This document shows, piece by piece, positions 7,050 through 10,338 of a DNA stretch of 10,338 bases. A program made the position numbers and the translations under genes. The notes below the pieces were generated by a model. That model searched no databases. It was not told the DNA's origin and worked only from the letters and a program-made list of their open reading frames with translations. The DNA comes from an uncultured bacterium (lineage in GTDB: Bacteria; Bacteroidota; Bacteroidia; Bacteroidales; Bacteroidaceae), in assembly GCA_905215655.1 (NCBI GenBank), contig CAJMQT010000069.1, positions 1-10,338 on the forward strand, written 5' to 3'. Each line of letters begins with the position of its first letter. The first letter of the stretch is position 1.

Positions 7050-8482
7050 TATTTATTATGCTTGTTTACTGTTTTCAACACGTCTTGATAAACTTCCACG
7101 GGGTATTTCTTTCTCAGTTCGGCTACCCATTGCTTTTCGAGCATTTCCTGATAGTCGGCTGTGACGAGTCCGCGCACGTCCTCGTAGCTTTCCGGTTTCT
7201 TCTTCAACAGCTTACCGTAAACGGCGTCGATGGGGAAGTTCTTTATCTGGTTGACGGTTGTGTCTTTCTTGAACACCATCTTGTCGATGAAGGCGTTGTC
7301 GCCTTTCTTGAAGATACCTTTCTCCACCCGTATTCTGAGAGTCGAGTCGTTGTTGAACGTAGTGCGCAGCTTTTCGCCCCATTTGTCGAACGGCAGACCT
7401 TTCACACAGTCCTGCACGGCTTTCACGTCGTCATTTTGTTTGACGTGGTAGACCATGCCTTTGTACCTCGGCTCGTCCCAATAATATTTCTTTTTGTTCT
7501 TGTTGAAGTATGCTTCCAAACCTTTCTCGTCTTTGGACGCTTTCTCCCACACCTCGCGGTTGCTTGCTTCGTAGAGCAGCAGACCGTCGTGGTATTCGTT
7601 GATGAGGTATTTCAGGTCGTTGTCTTTTTCTGAAAGTTCTGCCGCTTTGTCGGCAAGGATACCGTCTTTCGTGAGTTTTCCGTCAGACGCCTTCACCATT
7701 TCGTCGAGCTTTCTGTCGACGATGCGTTCGCGGGCACCGCGTGCCTCGACAAAACGTATGATGTCTGTCCGGAGCGAGTCGTACGGTTCGAACTGCTTGC
7801 GCTCTTTCATTAATATAATATGGTAACCCACGGGAGAGAGGACGGGCTTGCTCATCTCGCCCGGTTTGAGGGCGTAAGCGGCGTCTTCAAACTCTTTCAG
7901 CGTCTGTCCGGGCTGCAACCAAGGCAGTTCTCCGCCTCTCTTTGCCGAGCCGGGATCTTGCGACACTTTCTTTGCCAGCTCGGCAAAGTCTGCTCCTCCT
8001 ACGAGGGCGTTATATACAGAGTCGGCTTTCTGTCGTGCCGCTTCCTGCTTTGCCTTGTCGGCTTTCTGCTCCAAGTATATGAGTATGTGTGCCGGCTTTA
8101 TCAGTCCGCGTTCGCCGATGTGCTCCTTTGTCCTGTTGTAAACCTCTTTCGCTTCCGCCTCTATGTCGGCGTCGCTGACGAAGGTGGGGCGTATCTGCTG
8201 GTCGCGATACATGGCGAACTCTTTCTTGAAGGAGCTTAGCGTGTCATATTTCGCATCGTAAGCGGCGGCAACTTTAAGTTTGTAATTTATGAAGAGGTCC
8301 ACGTATTCTTCGACGTTCTTCTTGTCGATCACGTCGTCTGAATTGTTCTTGTTGTATGAATATTCAAATTCTGAACGTGTCACGGGCATGCCGTTGATTT
8401 TCATTACGACCGGGTCATTCTGCTGGGCGCAGGCTATTCCGCCGCAAAAGAGCATGACCGATAATAGCTTCAAAAATTTCAT
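7049..8482 (-). CDS. Periplasmic parvulin-type peptidyl-prolyl isomerase
   Basis: A 477-residue exported protein. Residues 1-19 are a signal peptide with an ACA|Q cleavage site. Residues about 25-125 resemble the SurA/PpiD N-terminal helical region (MKINGMPVTRSEFEYSYNK). A complete parvulin domain spans about 128-228: KPAHILIYL at 129-137, SQDPGSAKRGGELPWLQPGQ at 174-193 and GYHIILM at 219-225. The C-terminal half (about 230-470) is charged and may hold a second, degenerate parvulin-like unit around 325-425. The frame is open upstream to an ATG at 8563, but that reading runs into the octamer repeat array and would bury the signal peptide, so the ATG at 8482 is chosen. There is no clear Shine-Dalgarno site. 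Paralogous in layout to the next gene; together they look like a pair of outer-membrane-protein chaperones. Cys18 sits in GGIAC, but Gly at -3 makes a lipoprotein unlikely. Confidence 0.92.
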   Translation of the reverse strand: MKFLKLLSVMLFCGGIACAQQNDPVVMKINGMPVTRSEFEYSYNKNNSDDVIDKKNVEEYVDLFINYKLKVAAAYDAKYDTLSSFKKEFAMYRDQQIRPTFVSDADIEAEAKEVYNRTKEHIGERGLIKPAHILIYLEQKADKAKQEAARQKADSVYNALVGGADFAELAKKVSQDPGSAKRGGELPWLQPGQTLKEFEDAAYALKPGEMSKPVLSPVGYHIILMKERKQFEPYDSLRTDIIRFVEARGARERIVDRKLDEMVKASDGKLTKDGILADKAAELSEKDNDLKYLINEYHDGLLLYEASNREVWEKASKDEKGLEAYFNKNKKKYYWDEPRYKGMVYHVKQNDDVKAVQDCVKGLPFDKWGEKLRTTFNNDSTLRIRVEKGIFKKGDNAFIDKMVFKKDTTVNQIKNFPIDAVYGKLLKKKPESYEDVRGLVTADYQEMLEKQWVAELRKKYPVEVYQDVLKTVNKHNK

Positions 8483-8513
8483 TTTAAGTGGGTTTTGTTT
8501 TACAGAAATTCTT

Positions 8514-8553
8514 TGACAAGTTGACGAGTAGACAAGTAAACGAGTAGACAAGC
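8514..8553. repeat. Octamer tandem array, left copy (5 units)
   Basis: Five consecutive 8-bp units on the plus strand: TGACAAGT, TGACGAGT, AGACAAGT, AAACGAGT, AGACAAGC. The fifth base alternates A, G, A, G, A, giving a 16-bp higher-order period. The array is non-coding and lies in the 5' leader of the first isomerase gene. It carries the same basic octamer as the right array (8582-8637), in inverted orientation. Confidence 0.85.
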
Positions 8554-8581
8554 CGATTTGCATGTATGCTTTCTTGACAAA

Positions 8582-8637
8582 TCAACTTGTCAACTCATCA
8601 ACTTTTCAATTCTTCAATTTTTCAATTCTTCAATTTT
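8582..8637. repeat. Octamer tandem array, right copy (7 units) abutting the guaB stop
   Basis: Seven consecutive 8-bp units on the plus strand: TCAACTTG, TCAACTCA, TCAACTTT, TCAATTCT, TCAATTTT, TCAATTCT, TCAATTTT. The last four are two identical 16-bp repeats. The array ends one base before the guaB stop triplet (8639-8641). The units close to the centre (TCAACTTG) match the complement of the left array units; those near guaB have drifted to A/T. A 28-nt spacer with the palindrome GCAT-GT-ATGC (8560-8569) separates the arrays. Confidence 0.87.
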
Positions 8638-8638
8638 T

Positions 8639-10117
8639 TCAGTCGTGGCGCGAGTAGTTGGGTGCCTCGCTCGTGATCGAGATGTCGTGCGGGTGGCTTT
8701 CAAGTACGCCGGCATTGGTGATGCGTACGAACTTGGCGTCGTGCAGCGCCTCGATGCTTCCTGCACCGCAGTAGCCCATTCCCGAACGCAGACCGCCCGT
8801 GAGCTGATATACCACTTCCTGCAAGGTGCCTTTGTAGGGCACGCGTCCGGCGATACCTTCGGGCACGAGTTTCTTCACATCTTTCGTTCCGGCTTGGAAG
8901 TAGCGGTCTTTCGAACCGTTCTCCATTGCCTCGAGACTGCCCATGCCGCGGTAGCTCTTGAACTTACGTCCGTTGAAGATTATCGTGTCGCCGGGGCTTT
9001 CTTCCGTTCCTGCCACGAGCGAACCTATCATCACACTGTAACCGCCTGCCGCCAAAGCCTTGACAACATCGCCCGAGTAACGCAGTCCGCCGTCGGCGAT
9101 GAGGGGCACGCCGGTACCTTTCAGAGCACATGCCACGTCGTAAACGGCGCTGAGCTGCGGCACGCCTACGCCCGCAACGACACGTGTCGTGCAGATGCTG
9201 CCCGGTCCGATGCCCACCTTTATGGCGTCGGCTCCGTTCTCAACGAGCAGTTTTGCGGCTGCTCCCGTTGCTACGTTGCCCACGACGATGTCAACGTTGG
9301 GGAACGATTTCTTTGCCTCGATGAGCTTTTCTATGACGTATTTCGAGTGTCCGTGGGCCGTGTCGATCACTATCGCGTCGGCGTTGGCGTTAACCAATGC
9401 CTGCATGCGGTCGAGCGTGTCGGCTGTCACACCTACACCTGCTGCAACGCGCAGACGTCCTTTGTCGTCCTTGCATGCCATCGGCTTGTCCTTTGCCTTG
9501 GTGATGTCTTTGTATGTGATAAGACCTACCAGCTTGCCTGCCTCGTCTACCACGGGGAGCTTCTCTATCTTGTTCTCCTGCAATATCTTGGCTGCTGCCG
9601 AGAGGTCGGTGCCTATGCTTGTGGTGACAAGGTTCTCGCTTGTCATTACCTCGTCAACCTTGCGGTCGAGACGCTGCTCGAAACGCAGGTCACGGTTGGT
9701 CACGATGCCTACCAGATGTCCTTTGTCGTCAACCACGGGGATACCTCCGATGTGGTATTCAGCCATCATATTCAGAGCCTCTTGCACGGTAGAGCCGCGG
9801 CGGATGGTCACGGGGTCGTAAATCATGCCGTTCTCGGCACGTTTTACTATTGCCACTTGGCGTGCCTGTTCCTCAATCGACATGTTCTTGTGTATCACGC
9901 CGATACCGCCCTCGCGTGCTATCGCGATAGCCATTGCTGCCTCGGTCACGGTGTCCATTGCCGCCGTAACGAACGGTATATTAAGCTTGATGTTGCGTGA
10001 GAACCGGGTTTCCAACTCTACTGTCTTAGGCAGTACTTCCGAATAAGCGGGGATTAAAAGGACGTCGTCAAAGGTCAGACCGTCCATCACAATTTTATCT
10101 GCAACAAATGATGACAT
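8639..10117 (-). CDS. guaB: Inosine-5'-monophosphate dehydrogenase
   Basis: IMP dehydrogenase oxidises IMP to XMP with NAD+, the committed step of GMP synthesis, in the cytoplasm. The protein is 492 residues, usual for bacterial enzymes. The TIM barrel is split by two CBS domains at about 100-155 and 160-210. The catalytic loop is complete: GIGPGSICTT at 302-311 with the nucleophile Cys309. NVATG at 281-285 and ADGGLRYSGD at 341-350 bind substrate, the YRGMGSL element is at 389-395, and Arg405-Tyr406 in the mobile flap fit the water-activating dyad. CGAGSIEALH near the C-terminus is also typical. No Shine-Dalgarno site precedes the ATG, only A/T-rich leader. Nothing is missing or unusual in the protein. 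The 156-nt gap with repeat arrays that follows makes co-transcription with the isomerase genes uncertain. Confidence 0.98.
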   Translation of the reverse strand: MSSFVADKIVMDGLTFDDVLLIPAYSEVLPKTVELETRFSRNIKLNIPFVTAAMDTVTEAAMAIAIAREGGIGVIHKNMSIEEQARQVAIVKRAENGMIYDPVTIRRGSTVQEALNMMAEYHIGGIPVVDDKGHLVGIVTNRDLRFEQRLDRKVDEVMTSENLVTTSIGTDLSAAAKILQENKIEKLPVVDEAGKLVGLITYKDITKAKDKPMACKDDKGRLRVAAGVGVTADTLDRMQALVNANADAIVIDTAHGHSKYVIEKLIEAKKSFPNVDIVVGNVATGAAAKLLVENGADAIKVGIGPGSICTTRVVAGVGVPQLSAVYDVACALKGTGVPLIADGGLRYSGDVVKALAAGGYSVMIGSLVAGTEESPGDTIIFNGRKFKSYRGMGSLEAMENGSKDRYFQAGTKDVKKLVPEGIAGRVPYKGTLQEVVYQLTGGLRSGMGYCGAGSIEALHDAKFVRITNAGVLESHPHDISITSEAPNYSRHD

Positions 10118-10142
10118 ATTTTATTTAAAAATTTATTGCGTG

Positions 10143-10170
10143 CAAATTTACGAAAAAAAATCAATACAAG
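10143..10170 (-). promoter_or_regulatory. Probable guaB promoter
   Basis: TAAATTTG on the minus strand (10143-10150) matches the TAnnTTTG -7 box exactly, 25 nt upstream of the guaB ATG, so the leader would be only about 20 nt. The -33 box is weak: the nearest candidate is CTTG (10167-10170) with a 16-nt spacer, shorter than the 19-20 nt of the other two promoters here. No purine operator or riboswitch-like fold is apparent. Confidence 0.6.
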
Positions 10171-10253
10171 ACGTGACCTAAGCCAATTTATTGCCGAATT
10201 AATGCAATTTAACCCAAATCACTCATTAGAACGTAAAGGGCATTTTTTCTTAT

Positions 10254-10301
10254 ATTAACGTCAGTTCGACGAAATATACTGCAAGCCGAACTCACGTTAA
10301 T
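10254..10301. repeat. 15-bp inverted repeat upstream of guaB
   Basis: ATTAACGTCAGTTCG (10254-10268) and CGAACTCACGTTAAT (10287-10301) are inverted copies matching at 14 of 15 positions around an 18-nt spacer. Neither strand shows a T-run right after the stem, so it is not a normal intrinsic terminator. It lies about 100 nt upstream of the guaB -7 box. The surrounding 10151-10338 holds no convincing gene. Possible roles are an operator for a dimeric regulator, the end of an upstream transcript, or a copy of a dispersed repeat. Confidence 0.65.
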
Positions 10302-10338
10302 TACTACTTTATCGTATAATATTTTAGAATGGGGAATT

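Noticed and set aside
7001..7633. A 210-codon plus-strand open frame opposite the first isomerase gene
   Set aside because: It is entirely antisense to a well-supported gene, its hydrophobic composition is what the reverse of Lys/Asp/Glu-rich codons gives, and no start signal is seen.
8483..8563. A 27-residue N-terminal extension of the first isomerase
   Set aside because: It is translated octamer repeat and would place the signal peptide inside the protein.
8514..8637. A CRISPR array
   Set aside because: The units are 8 bp, directly adjacent and without unique spacers, and no cas genes are present.
8558..10000. A 480-codon open frame on the plus strand opposite guaB
   Set aside because: It is antisense to an unmistakable guaB, has a Cys/His/Val-heavy composition with no recognisable motif, and arises from codon bias on the opposite strand.
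10213..10337. A 41-codon minus-strand frame open to the window edge, as the end of an upstream gene
   Set aside because: It runs straight through the 15-bp inverted repeat, is strongly A/T-rich and shows no protein-like pattern; it cannot be judged without the upstream sequence.

Overview
The window looks like chromosomal DNA from a member of the Bacteroidota, most likely Bacteroidales and plausibly Prevotellaceae. The pointers are Bacteroidota-type promoters (a -7 box TAnnTTTG with a TTTG-like -33 box), mostly absent Shine-Dalgarno sites, moderately GC-rich genes with very AT-rich gaps, an OstA-like lipopolysaccharide-transport protein next to two parvulin proteins, and a MutL of the type without a recognisable nuclease motif. 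The genus is inferred from general resemblance. Every gene I can support lies on the minus strand.

Read in the direction of transcription (high to low coordinates): a non-coding leader with a 15-bp inverted repeat and a promoter; guaB (IMP dehydrogenase); a 156-nt gap filled by two oppositely oriented arrays of 8-bp repeats; a parvulin-type periplasmic peptidyl-prolyl isomerase; a SurA-like double-parvulin protein (1-nt overlap); an OstA/LptA-like protein (4-nt ATGA overlap); a 97-residue protein with one C-terminal membrane segment; a small hairpin; mutL; then a separately promoted OmpA-family outer-membrane protein with a clear intrinsic terminator; and finally the 5' part of a tRNA-Val(UAC) gene with its own promoter, cut by the window edge.

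The central four genes form a tightly packed envelope-biogenesis cluster. The two parvulin chaperones would escort outer-membrane proteins across the periplasm. The OstA-like protein belongs to the family that moves lipopolysaccharide. The small membrane protein is an unstudied candidate partner. mutL and guaB are housekeeping neighbours, and the OmpA-family protein is a plausible client of the chaperones.

I see no mobile element, CRISPR array, toxin-antitoxin pair or defence system. The most unusual features are non-coding: the paired octamer arrays between guaB and the isomerase genes, the inverted repeat upstream of guaB, and an extended imperfect stem-loop in the 3' untranslated region of the OmpA-family gene. 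Among the proteins, the altered nuclease motif of MutL and the uncharacterised 97-residue protein deserve a second look.
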